The position numbers and the translations under genes were made by a program. Below, in pieces: positions 42,467 through 50,186 of a DNA stretch of 64,000 nt. Location of the stretch: IMG/VR virus record IMGVR_UViG_3300047494_000058, positions 1 through 64,000 of that record; one strand, given 5' to 3'. The DNA comes from a virus. Position 1 is the first letter of the stretch; each line of letters opens with the position of its first letter. The notes beneath the pieces were generated by a model. The model was not told where the DNA came from. It worked only from the letters and a program-made list of their open reading frames with translations, and made no database searches.

Positions 42467-43608
42467 TTGAACCACCTGCTGAAGCTGCCCTGGCTGAGCC
42501 ACTGCGCGGTGAACACGTCGTCCACATAGATCGCGTCCGCGGCTGTGGGCCCGAACGTGAGGATGCGCGGCCGGACGCCGGTCCAACTCTCAATCTCGAC
42601 CAGCCACTTGGACAGCTTCTCGCCGATGTTCTGCCCGTACTCGGGCTGCGGCGCCACATAGTCGGCAAACGTCAGTACCAGGTGGTTGGGGCTGCAGATC
42701 CAGGCGGCCTCGCGGGCCTGCTGAGCGCTGAACGTGAACACGCGCCGCGGCAGCCGAGTTACGGTCGTGAGTTCGGGCTCGCGGCCGAGGTCGGCCTGCC
42801 AGTCAAGTTCTGTCTGGTCGTCGTAGCATGCGCCGGACGTTCCGACGAGGCTTCCGTCGGCCGCGTCGTAGCGATTCGCTACTCTGATGGGGAATGTGCG
42901 CATCGTGCCCCAGACGGTGGCCCCCCGTGCGGTGTCGAACGGTATCCTGCAGTCGGCCAGCAGCTGCGTCACGCTGACGTCGCGCGAGGTCGTGTGCGGC
43001 CAGAACTTGGTGTGGCTGCCCAGCGAGAACCCCTGGGCGCCCTCGATCAGGATGTGCCGGGCGGTCGCGACCTCGGAGTTGTACAACTGCTCGGACACGC
43101 AGAACTGCACGTCAATCATCGCCAGCGCCTTCTGGATGTCGCGATACAGGGCCATCGGGGCGTCGCGGGCCAGCGGCGACTTGTACGGGTCGCGCCAGAT
43201 CTTGTCGATGGTCGCGGCCGAGGTGCCCTTCATCGTGGAGCCGATGCGCGCCAGCACCTTCTCGGCCTCGGCGTGCCGCGGCTGCAGGATGCAGGCGTTG
43301 GGGTGAATCACGATACGCTTACCGGCCAGGTAGCTGCGGGCCGCCTTGGCCTCGGCCAGCAGCGAGTCCAGGTTCACCACCGACCCGGGGCCGATCAGCT
43401 GCGTGCACACGCTGTGGCACACCAGGCTGTTGGCCAGCATTGTGTGCACGAACTTGTGGCCCGCGGCGTTGATCGCCGTGTGGCCGGCGTTCGGGCCCCA
43501 AGCCGTCATCGCCACGTCGGGCTGCAGCTGTTCGCCCAGGAGGTGTGCCAGCGCGCCCTTACCGGTGCTGCCGTACTGCATATCGACCACTATATCAAGC
43601 TTTGTCAT
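42463..43608 (-). CDS. purZ: PurZ, 2-aminoadenylosuccinate (dSMP) synthetase candidate
   Basis: 381 residues, PurA fold. N-terminal QYGSTGKG (residues 11-18) is the PurA P-loop in which E. coli PurA has W-G-D-E-G-K-G-K. The Asp that acts as catalytic base (Asp13 in E. coli) is replaced by Ser14. This Asp to Ser change is the published signature of phage PurZ, which uses dGMP and Asp instead of IMP. GPNAGHT carries the conserved His, and ILIEGAQGFSLGSH...PHTTSRDVSV is conserved in the family. The product feeds host PurB and then kinases to give dZTP. Length is shorter than PurA (~430), as in phage PurZ. Confidence 0.85.
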   Translation of the reverse strand: MTKLDIVVDMQYGSTGKGALAHLLGEQLQPDVAMTAWGPNAGHTAINAAGHKFVHTMLANSLVCHSVCTQLIGPGSVVNLDSLLAEAKAARSYLAGKRIVIHPNACILQPRHAEAEKVLARIGSTMKGTSAATIDKIWRDPYKSPLARDAPMALYRDIQKALAMIDVQFCVSEQLYNSEVATARHILIEGAQGFSLGSHTKFWPHTTSRDVSVTQLLADCRIPFDTARGATVWGTMRTFPIRVANRYDAADGSLVGTSGACYDDQTELDWQADLGREPELTTVTRLPRRVFTFSAQQAREAAWICSPNHLVLTFADYVAPQPEYGQNIGEKLSKWLVEIESWTGVRPRILTFGPTAADAIYVDDVFTAQWLSQGSFSRWFK

Positions 43609-45446
43609 TTTGCCGTCGCCTCGAACCAGTTCTTACCAGTCTTGCCTTTGCAGAGTATGGGAACCCTGAACTTCAGGGGTGTCTTTTCGCCATCGAACCG
43701 TTGCAACAGGTCGAGGATGTCGACCTGCTTGACCTGCTTGCCTAGCGAGATGCACAGTTCGTCGTGCACCGACAGCATCAGGCGCGAGTCGGTCCCGTGC
43801 AGCATCTCGGCGACCTCGATCATCTTGTATTTGATGATGTCGGCGCAGGCGCCCTGGAACAGGAGCCCTGCGGCCTTGTGCGCGCCCTGACCTCGCGGGA
43901 AGTGCAGTCGGCGCTTCAAGGGCGTAAGGATGTAGCCGCGGGCCTTGGCCACGGACTCGGCGCCGTTGGTCATGCCCTTGATGCCAGGGATCGTCGCGTG
44001 GTATTTCTTGAAGATCGCCTCCGCGGCCTCGCCGGCCCGGAAGTAGCCGCGCTCGTCCACCCAGTAAGGCAGGCCCATCTCGCGCGCCAGCTTCCCCTGG
44101 CCCATACCAAACACCATCGCAAGGTTAATCTGCTTGGCGTTAGCTCCGCCGGTCTTCTGGTCGCGGTTACGCGGCACGCCCACCAGCTTCGACACCAGGC
44201 CGTGGAAGTCGACCATGGGGTCGGCCGCGTAGGCGTCGAGCAGTACGGGCTCCTTCACGTAGTGCGCAAAGCAGCGAAAGTCGATCTGGTCGTAGTCCGC
44301 GCTCAACCAGCTGTTGCCGACGTCGGGCAGGAACAGCGACCGCACTATGCGGGCAAGCTTCACGTCCCTCGCGTGGATCTGTTGCAGTGCGGGCTCGGTC
44401 ACGCTCATGCGGCCGGTGGTCGTGCCGGAATCCGCCTCGGTCTTGGTCTGGTTGATGTTGCAGTGGATGTAACCCTTGTAGCTGTCGCCCAGCACGTACC
44501 GGTTGACGAACACGTCGCGGGCCTTGATCATGCCGCGGATATTCGCGATCAGCCCGGCCTCGGGGAACTTCATATTGTTGAGAGCATGCGTCCGGACCGA
44601 CGCGTTGCCGCCGTCGGTGGGCTCCAGCGGCGTGCCGTCCCGCGCCCGCCACTGGCCCTGGTCGTCCTTCACGGGCGCCACGATCTTGAGCACCTGCGGC
44701 CCTGAGTTCACGTTGACCTTGGAGCCCACCAGGCGGTCGAGTTCGCGCTGGTCGGCCTGGACCTGGCGGTCGAGCTCCTTGGAGGCGATCTCGGCGCGCT
44801 CCAGGTCCACGCGTACGCCGCGCTTCTCCAGGTCCAGCACGACGCCCAGCAGCTGCCGCTCGACACCGCAGATGTAGCGCAGGTCCTGCTTCTCGATCTC
44901 GCGCTCCTGGGCCAGCCAGACGCGCAGCGCTATCGCGGCGTCCGGGCAGGCGTACGTCGCTACCATCTCCTCGGGCGCGTACTGCAGGTTCAGGATCTGC
45001 GCATCCCGCGTGGCCTTGCCACCGTGGGCCTGCGCCAGGGCGCCCCATATCTCGACGCTCTTTTTACCGGCGTCGTACTTGCCACCCAGCGAATCCAGGC
45101 TGTACTCGTGCCGGTGTTCGTCGATCAGCGCCTCGCGAATCATGGTGCAGTCGATCTTGGCCGGGTCGAGCGGACAGCCGGCCTCGCGCAGGAAGTGCGC
45201 GTCGAACTTGATGTTATGGTTGACGACCTTGCGCGCCCGGCGCAACTGGTCAAAAGCCCAGCGGCGCTGGTTCTCGATGCGGATGTCGACGTAGATGCTG
45301 TCGACCTTGGTGCCGCCAGCAAACCAGGCGAAGGCCAGGCCGAACGGCTCGTCCTTCCAGAACTTCAGGCCCGTGGTCTCGGCATCACACGCGATCACGT
45401 GATGGCTCGACAGATCAGGGAGAAGCTTGAGTCGCTGTTGCGTCAC
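43605..45446 (-). CDS. dpoZ: Family A DNA polymerase, DpoZ candidate
   Basis: 613 residues, GTG start. The 3'-5' exonuclease domain has Asp21/Glu23 (DAETTGL), Asp82 (NIKFDAHF) and Tyr165/Asp169 (YACPD). The polymerase domain has motif A SADYDQIDFR (Asp384), motif B ANAKQINLAMVFGMG (Lys438) and motif C SVHDELCIS (Asp562). In motif B the positions equivalent to E. coli Arg754, Phe762 and Tyr766 appear to be Gly, Leu (442) and Phe (446). The 5' nuclease domain is absent. In Z-genome phages DpoZ is a PolA-family enzyme that prefers dZTP over dATP; here it overlaps purZ by 4 nt, so the DpoZ role is inferred from linkage. Confidence 0.82.
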   Translation of the reverse strand: MTQQRLKLLPDLSSHHVIACDAETTGLKFWKDEPFGLAFAWFAGGTKVDSIYVDIRIENQRRWAFDQLRRARKVVNHNIKFDAHFLREAGCPLDPAKIDCTMIREALIDEHRHEYSLDSLGGKYDAGKKSVEIWGALAQAHGGKATRDAQILNLQYAPEEMVATYACPDAAIALRVWLAQEREIEKQDLRYICGVERQLLGVVLDLEKRGVRVDLERAEIASKELDRQVQADQRELDRLVGSKVNVNSGPQVLKIVAPVKDDQGQWRARDGTPLEPTDGGNASVRTHALNNMKFPEAGLIANIRGMIKARDVFVNRYVLGDSYKGYIHCNINQTKTEADSGTTTGRMSVTEPALQQIHARDVKLARIVRSLFLPDVGNSWLSADYDQIDFRCFAHYVKEPVLLDAYAADPMVDFHGLVSKLVGVPRNRDQKTGGANAKQINLAMVFGMGQGKLAREMGLPYWVDERGYFRAGEAAEAIFKKYHATIPGIKGMTNGAESVAKARGYILTPLKRRLHFPRGQGAHKAAGLLFQGACADIIKYKMIEVAEMLHGTDSRLMLSVHDELCISLGKQVKQVDILDLLQRFDGEKTPLKFRVPILCKGKTGKNWFEATAK

Positions 45447-45550
45447 TTACGTCCGCCGGTCCATATCGACACGATTGTCGGTACCAGTATAACCAGGGTA
45501 AGGCATAAGGCCGTGATCGCGTGGTCGATTTGCTCAGGTGCCCAGCACAT
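45443..45550 (-). CDS. 35-residue single-span membrane protein
   Basis: Short gene found by reading the gap: M-C-W-A-P-E-Q-I-D-H, then a hydrophobic span (ALCLTLVILVPTIVSIW) ending TGGRK. GAGGATA ribosome site 7 nt upstream; its TGA overlaps the polymerase GTG as GTGA. Probably real by overlap and ribosome site. Function unknown. Confidence 0.6.
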   Translation of the reverse strand: MCWAPEQIDHAITALCLTLVILVPTIVSIWTGGRK

Positions 45551-45592
45551 GTCAGTATCCTCTATGATCGAAAACGCATTTTACCACAGGCG

Positions 45593-45700
45593 TCACGCGG
45601 CGTCTACCAGCAGCAGTGTCACCGTAATGATCGCAATAGTAGCCATCAACCAGATCGCATGTTCCCAGGTGAACTGCGGCCGGCGGGGCTTCGGTATCAT
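45593..45700 (-). CDS. 35-residue single-span membrane protein
   Basis: Starts at ATG 45700 overlapping the helicase TGA (ATGA). Basic/Pro N-terminus (MIPKPRRPQFTWEH) and one membrane span (WLMATIAIITVTLLLV). Second micro-membrane gene of the same length next to the polymerase gene. Function unknown. Confidence 0.6.
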   Translation of the reverse strand: MIPKPRRPQFTWEHAIWLMATIAIITVTLLLVDAA

Positions 45701-47097
45701 GCCGCCCTCGGGAACAGGTATCCGTTCGTGTCGTGCACCAGGAACAGGTTCGTCTTAGCGCGGGTGACCCCAACGTACATTACGCGATGCTCGGCGTCCT
45801 GGTCCTTGTAGAACGACTCAATGGTCGACTTAGTCATTGACGACACCACGACCACCGAGTCCGCCTCCATGCCCTTGGCGCTGTGGATCGTACGCAGGTC
45901 GACGCGCCGGGCGTCCAAGCTCACGCGCTGCAGGTACGAGATCTCGGCGTGATTGGTGTTGATGACGTCGGTGGCCTTCTCGCCGTCGAGCATCTCGGCC
46001 ACGGCGCCGTAGCCCACGGTGTCGGCCAGCTGCAGGCCATACTGCGTGAGCCCGGAGCGGATCACGCGGATGTCGACCGCCTCGAACCACTTCTCCTGGC
46101 GCAGCCGGTGGAACGCCTGCCCGGAGCGCTTCTGCAGCGGCGAGTTGCCGACATCGGTTACGAACGGCACGAGTTCCTCGGTGAGCAGCCGCACGTACTT
46201 GGCGCGCGAATATTTGTTCCTGAACAGGATCATCATGGAGTTGCCGCGGTACAGGTCGCGCAGCATGGGCTTGTCGAGCGCGACGCCGGACGCGACGCGC
46301 CCCTCCGCCGGCCGGGGCCTGTACTCCTTGTGCTGGCGGGCCGACATCTTGGACGCGATCGCCTGAGCCAGCGAGTGCACGGCCGAGGGCACGCGGTACG
46401 ACTGCGATAGCACCTTGACCTCGGAGTCATGCTTCTCGGCGAAGCGTGCCATGCCGTGCGGGTCGGCGCCGGTCCACTGGAAGATCGCCTGGTCGTCGTC
46501 GCCGGCCACGGTCACGTCGTCGCACACTTCGAGCATGCGCTCGACCACGGCCCAGTGCAGCGGCGTCAGGTCCTGCGCCTCGTCGATCACCAGCGAGCCC
46601 AGGCGCGCGACGAACCCGCGCTCGACGGTCATGGTAAGCATGTCTGTGTAATCCACAAATCCAAACGCATCCTTCCATTCTCGATAGGCGTGTACGAAAC
46701 GCCTAAAATCTGTACGGCTGCCGACTGCACCATAAGCCTCAAAAGCGGCGTCATCAGTGATTCCGACGGTGCGAGCGAAACTGTTAACGTGAAAATAGGT
46801 CCGGAGTTCACTCGGCTTCTCCTCATCGGCCTCCAGGATGAACCCGGTGCGCTTGCAGAACGACTCCAGGTTGTGGTCGGACACGACCTGCGCCCGCGAC
46901 AGACCCAGCGCCCGGAAACACAAGCTGTGGATCGTTGACGCCTTCCAGTCGATGCCGGTTTTCTTGAGTTCCTGATACTGCGCCGACGACGTCGCCGCCT
47001 GCGCCGCGGTGCGGGTATGCGAGCAAAACGTCACCGTGCCGTGGCGCTCCAGCGAGCGCTGTACAAGATAGGTCGTTTTTCCTGTGCCCGGCATCAT
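45697..47097 (-). CDS. SF1 DNA helicase, N-terminus disrupted at Walker A
   Basis: 466 residues if started at ATG 47097. Walker A PGTGKTT at residues 3-9, SHTRTAA, motif II VIDEAQDLT, GDDDQAIFQWTGAD, LSQSYRVP, and C-terminal TIHSAKGMEADSVVV and YVGVTRAK. These define an SF1 helicase (UvrD/Dda-like). The first strand before Walker A is missing from this reading. In another frame immediately upstream, GTG 47135 (AAGAGG 7 nt upstream) gives GKIPNHTVFGPP then TGA. Removing 8 nt (ATGATGCC) would fuse this to GTGKTT in frame. The gene is either interrupted, or restarts at the ATGATG created there. Confidence 0.75.
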   Translation of the reverse strand: MMPGTGKTTYLVQRSLERHGTVTFCSHTRTAAQAATSSAQYQELKKTGIDWKASTIHSLCFRALGLSRAQVVSDHNLESFCKRTGFILEADEEKPSELRTYFHVNSFARTVGITDDAAFEAYGAVGSRTDFRRFVHAYREWKDAFGFVDYTDMLTMTVERGFVARLGSLVIDEAQDLTPLHWAVVERMLEVCDDVTVAGDDDQAIFQWTGADPHGMARFAEKHDSEVKVLSQSYRVPSAVHSLAQAIASKMSARQHKEYRPRPAEGRVASGVALDKPMLRDLYRGNSMMILFRNKYSRAKYVRLLTEELVPFVTDVGNSPLQKRSGQAFHRLRQEKWFEAVDIRVIRSGLTQYGLQLADTVGYGAVAEMLDGEKATDVINTNHAEISYLQRVSLDARRVDLRTIHSAKGMEADSVVVVSSMTKSTIESFYKDQDAEHRVMYVGVTRAKTNLFLVHDTNGYLFPRAA

Positions 47098-47135
47098 GGC
47101 GGGCCGAATACTGTGTGGTTGGGTATCTTACCCAC
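47092..47135 (-). other. Helicase 5' remnant with apparent 8-nt insertion
   Basis: Minus strand, GTG 47135 followed by codons for GKIPNHTVFGPP and TGA overlapping ATGATG at 47097-47092. The sequence around Walker A fits a helicase start such as FGPPGTGKTT if the 8 nt ATGATGCC are removed. It lies directly after the HNH gene stop (47128-47130). Confidence 0.6.
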
Positions 47136-47631
47136 GGCACACCTCTTCGGCCCGCAATCTCCTCAGTATCTGTGACTTAGAAACGCCGGTTCTGGCCGCG
47201 ATTGCTCGCGACGACAGGCCCTGCCGCCTCAACTCGATGATGTTCGCGTACACCTCGTCTCCGTATCTATGCATGTGGTTGTCGACACCTCGAAAGACCG
47301 GCGGCGCCAGATTCGTGCCGTGGCGCACTTTATCAGCGTGTTGTTCGCTGGCCGTGCCCCACTTCAGATTTCGTCGTCTATCATCCAAGCTATTGCCATT
47401 CATATGCCTACAGCTTTCGTGCGGCAGACGCTCCCGGTCAAACGTCTCCAGCACCAGCCGGCAGACCTTCAAAATCGGCTCTCCTCGGCCACCCACGGAA
47501 CACACGCGATACTCGGGGTTGTGGCCGTCTCGCTTAATACTAAGGGTCTTAATGCGGCCATTCCTACGCACTCTGCCCATGTTGCTAACCTCGACGTCAT
47601 GCGTCGGATGCTTCTTCCATCGCTCAGTCAT
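47128..47631 (-). CDS. HNH homing endonuclease-like protein
   Basis: 167 residues. N-terminal WKKHPTHDVEVSNMGRVRR resembles a NUMOD4 motif. The HNH region is CRHMNGNSLDDRRRNLKWGTASEQHADK, and the C-terminal HTH (IIELRRQGLSSRAIAARTGVSKSQILRRL) binds DNA. Free-standing HNH homing endonucleases of this architecture are common in phages. The gene abuts the helicase gene's 5' end, whose Walker A is disrupted, suggesting insertion there. Overlaps the upstream membrane protein gene by 8 nt. Confidence 0.8.
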   Translation of the reverse strand: MTERWKKHPTHDVEVSNMGRVRRNGRIKTLSIKRDGHNPEYRVCSVGGRGEPILKVCRLVLETFDRERLPHESCRHMNGNSLDDRRRNLKWGTASEQHADKVRHGTNLAPPVFRGVDNHMHRYGDEVYANIIELRRQGLSSRAIAARTGVSKSQILRRLRAEEVCRG

Positions 47632-47776
47632 TATGCAACGTGTCCTCGAACGCCTTGGTCTTTTGCTTGTTCATTATCATGTACAGGTAGACCCCGATGC
47701 AGACCGTCACCACCAGGAGTGCGCCTGCCGCGGCCAGGCCGCAGACGAACCCCAGAAACCAGTAAGTCACGAACAT
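47624..47776 (-). CDS. Small membrane protein
   Basis: 50 residues from ATG 47776 with GGGAG 6 nt upstream; earlier ATG 47782 lacks spacing. Hydrophobic spans (WFLGFVCGLAAAGALLVVTVCIGVYLYMIM) then a Lys-rich cytoplasmic tail. Unknown function. Confidence 0.55.
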   Translation of the reverse strand: MFVTYWFLGFVCGLAAAGALLVVTVCIGVYLYMIMNKQKTKAFEDTLHND

Positions 47777-47950
47777 CGGCATCTCCCGAAACTGTGGCGG
47801 TACCCTGCCGGGTTCCCTCACAAGTTGCACTCTCGTGCATACCGCCACCTTTGGCCCCGTACTGCTCCACGGCGCGGGTTAACCCCGGCTCGGGCAGGGC
47901 ATCGGACAGCCCTCTACACCCGCTTAGCCGGCCGCACCGCTTCGCAGGTC

Positions 47951-48745
47951 CTAGTAGTCCTTGCCTGGCTCCAACGCGTCGTCCGGCGGCGTGTCGGTGC
48001 TGGTATCGGCCACCACGTTACGCTCGCCCCGCTTGACCGACTCGTACAGCGCCTCGCCCTTCTTGTACACCTCGACCGGCGCGAACCCCAGCGTCTGCAC
48101 GTTGAGGTTCCAGAAATCGTCGCCCTTGTCGTTACTGTCCTCGACTGCGAACACGTTGTAGATCCTGGTGAAGCGGTCGTTGCCGTTCATCCGGATCAGC
48201 GCGTTCCAGGCCCGCGACACCTTGAGTTTGGAGCGCGACATGGAGACCACGATCTCCTCGGTCTCGCCGGTCGCGTCGTCCAGGAGCAGGCAGAACTGCT
48301 GGGCAGTCTCCTGCGCGGTGAACTGCTCGGGGTCGTCCTCCTGATTAATGCGGATCTGCGCCTCTTCCAGGGTCGGGAACGCGCCCCGGAACCCGCCACC
48401 GGCCTTGCGGTCCTTCCATACCAGGTACTCCTTGCGGAAGAACACCGGGCATACCACCGCATTGTGTCCGTACAGCTTACGGGTTACCGAGTTGAAGAGC
48501 ATGCCCTGCTCGGCGCCCTCGATGTACGCGGGGTCGCTCTTCTTGATCGCGGGCGACAGCGCCTGGATGACTTCGAGCCTGGGGATGACCAGGTCCTCCA
48601 TCCCGACGTTCTCGCTGCCGCGGTTCATACCCTGCTTGATGTAGTCGGGCACGGCCACTGTGCCGGCCTGCTCTTTCTTCGCCACCTGTGTGGCGGCCTT
48701 GGGTACCACTGCCTTGTTCGCTGTCTTGCTTGCTGCTGATGCCAT
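47951..48745 (-). CDS. Conserved phage protein, putative ssDNA-binding/recombination accessory
   Basis: 264 residues. The N-terminus is Ala/Lys rich. The segment GMEDLVIPRLEVIQALSPAI, then GMLFNSVTRKLYGHNAVVCPVFFRKEYLVWKDRKAGGG, is a pattern shared by a widespread family of phage proteins encoded near replication genes. A ssDNA-binding or annealing role has been suggested for such proteins but is not shown by sequence. Charged C-terminal tail (TPPDDALEPGKDY) fits ssDNA-binding proteins with acidic tails. Confidence 0.6.
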   Translation of the reverse strand: MASAASKTANKAVVPKAATQVAKKEQAGTVAVPDYIKQGMNRGSENVGMEDLVIPRLEVIQALSPAIKKSDPAYIEGAEQGMLFNSVTRKLYGHNAVVCPVFFRKEYLVWKDRKAGGGFRGAFPTLEEAQIRINQEDDPEQFTAQETAQQFCLLLDDATGETEEIVVSMSRSKLKVSRAWNALIRMNGNDRFTRIYNVFAVEDSNDKGDDFWNLNVQTLGFAPVEVYKKGEALYESVKRGERNVVADTSTDTPPDDALEPGKDY

Positions 48746-48778
48746 TGTCTTGATGTCCTTAACTTAGTTGATGTAATA

Positions 48779-49444
48779 CTACGACGTTTTGATGGCGGCT
48801 CGCGTGAACGGCCGTGTTTCTACGATCTCGGACGGGACGTCCTTTCTGCCCTCCTCTGGTTTGAGCTTGTTCTGCGCACGGATGAAAGCGGCCAGCGTCT
48901 GCGCGTTTACGCTGTCCTGGATCATGTCCTCCAGCAGGTTGTCAATCAGCCATTGCTTGAGGCCATCCTTATCCAGCACGGTGACCTGAATGTCGTCAGA
49001 CAGATAGCAGGTGCCGACGTCGGCCACCGTGATCTTTTCGATGCCCTTCTCGTCGAACAGGTCCGGCAGGTGCGAGAACCGGATGCGGTCGAGGAGCGCC
49101 GACTGCGCCGACGTGATCGCCTTCAGCTGGTTGCCCAACTGCTTGATGCGCGCCATCGACTTGACCAACCCCTCGACGTTCCCCTCCTCGCGCAGCTTGT
49201 CGACATGCATCCCGGCGCTTACGATGATCTCCCCGAGGCTCGCGAGCGGAGTGGCTATATCAGCCTTGGGTTTCGTCGCAGGCGGCGCCGCGGGCTTCCT
49301 CTTGGCTCCCGCCAGTGCCGACGCGGCCCGGTTTGGGGTCGCCGGCATGCCGATCTTCTCCTTGTACTGCTCGTACGCCGACTTCGGCCGGTCCTCGTGG
49401 GTCTTGATCGCGCCGACCCCTGACGCCTTCTTCGCTGCCGCCAT
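48779..49444 (-). CDS. Hypothetical replication-region protein
   Basis: 221 residues from ATG 49444 with GAGGA upstream; longer open frame is shadow. N-terminal Lys/Ala/Pro-rich segment, then helices (VDKLREEGNVEGLVKSMARIKQLGNQLKAITSAQ) and a beta/helix C-terminal part. It is the partner upstream of the ssDNA-binding-like gene; conserved pairs of this kind occur in phages but the role is unknown. Confidence 0.6.
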   Translation of the reverse strand: MAAAKKASGVGAIKTHEDRPKSAYEQYKEKIGMPATPNRAASALAGAKRKPAAPPATKPKADIATPLASLGEIIVSAGMHVDKLREEGNVEGLVKSMARIKQLGNQLKAITSAQSALLDRIRFSHLPDLFDEKGIEKITVADVGTCYLSDDIQVTVLDKDGLKQWLIDNLLEDMIQDSVNAQTLAAFIRAQNKLKPEEGRKDVPSEIVETRPFTRAAIKTS

Positions 49445-49457
49445 GTTCGCTATTCCT

Positions 49458-49793
49458 CTATGCTGCTGCTGTTTGTGACAAATCAATCGAGTAAGGTATG
49501 TACCGGTAGTGCATGGCGTCCCAGGCCAGGAACTGGTGCCTGGCCCCATGTTCCATCAGGATCATGCTGACCACACACATCTTGAGCGGCTTGCCCGTCG
49601 GTATCAGGTAATCCACCATGGGCACGTAGTTCTTCAGCTGCTTGCGCAGGCTGTGGACGACGTCCCGGTTCCAGTGGTCGTCGCCACCGGCACCTGTTGC
49701 AAAATTCTGGGCACGCAAGCTCACGACGTCACCGAACGCTTCCGCTGGTGTATAGTCGAAGCTGTTCGTGTCCATTATGTAGACCGTAGCCAT
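49458..49793 (-). CDS. Hypothetical protein
   Basis: 111 residues from ATG 49793 (upstream codons are shadow). Contains DDHWNRDVVHSLRKQLKNYVPMVDYLIPTGKPLKMCVVSMILMEHG. No recognised family. A TAAAAT-type -10 element (49820 region) precedes it with a weak -35 element. Confidence 0.55.
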   Translation of the reverse strand: MATVYIMDTNSFDYTPAEAFGDVVSLRAQNFATGAGGDDHWNRDVVHSLRKQLKNYVPMVDYLIPTGKPLKMCVVSMILMEHGARHQFLAWDAMHYRYIPYSIDLSQTAAA

Positions 49794-49861
49794 CGCGTTC
49801 GTTCTCCTATATGGTCGGCATTTTAGCACGCCTCCATCTGTCCGTCTATCTGTCAGGGTGT

Positions 49862-50017
49862 TCATTCGTCCTCCATGCGCACATGCGCGACAACCATCGA
49901 CGCCATGCCATCCCACAAATCTTTCTCGTCGTTGTCAAGAGACGCCCAGGTATCCACCAGGCAGTTCTGGTCGCGGCTCGCCTGGACGTAAATCGAGTAA
50001 AGCTGCTCACCGGTCAT
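49862..50017 (-). CDS. 51-residue acidic protein
   Basis: Read from the gap: MTGEQLYSIYVQASRDQ..., ending MVVAHVRMEDE. Its ATG overlaps the 3' end of the next gene by 11 nt, so it is part of the overlap chain. Acidic and helical; function unknown. Confidence 0.55.
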   Translation of the reverse strand: MTGEQLYSIYVQASRDQNCLVDTWASLDNDEKDLWDGMASMVVAHVRMEDE

Positions 50018-50186
50018 GATCGTGCAGCCCCGGCGCCTTGTGCCAGTGTTTAAGTTCCGCGGCCGACGGCGGGCGCAGCCAGTACGGCGGCTCGCAGCGG
50101 CAGCCCAATAAATGTTGACAGCCCGGCGCCTGCCGCGGTGCGCGGGTGTAGGCGTTGGGCTCAGGTCGTGTGCTATTGGTGGTCAT
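50007..50186 (-). CDS. 59-residue Cys/His-rich protein
   Basis: Reads MTTNSTRPEPNAYTRAPRQA, then CQHLLGCRCEPP and a His-rich tail (LKHWHKAPGLHDHDR). ATG overlaps the upstream stop as ATGA. The Cys/His content suggests metal binding. Unknown function. Confidence 0.5.
   Translation of the reverse strand: MTTNSTRPEPNAYTRAPRQAPGCQHLLGCRCEPPYWLRPPSAAELKHWHKAPGLHDHDR

Noticed and set aside
42467-42586. Longer MazZ start
   Set aside because: The extra 40 residues are read through the end of purZ and lack family similarity; GTG 42466 has the GTGA overlap.
42682-43890. 402-residue open frame on the plus strand
   Set aside because: It is the antisense shadow of purZ and dpoZ, with biased Arg/Gly/Val composition.
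45697-47135. Group I intron in the helicase gene
   Set aside because: The HNH gene is upstream of, not within, the helicase coding region, and no exon for the helicase N-terminus was found beyond the HNH gene.
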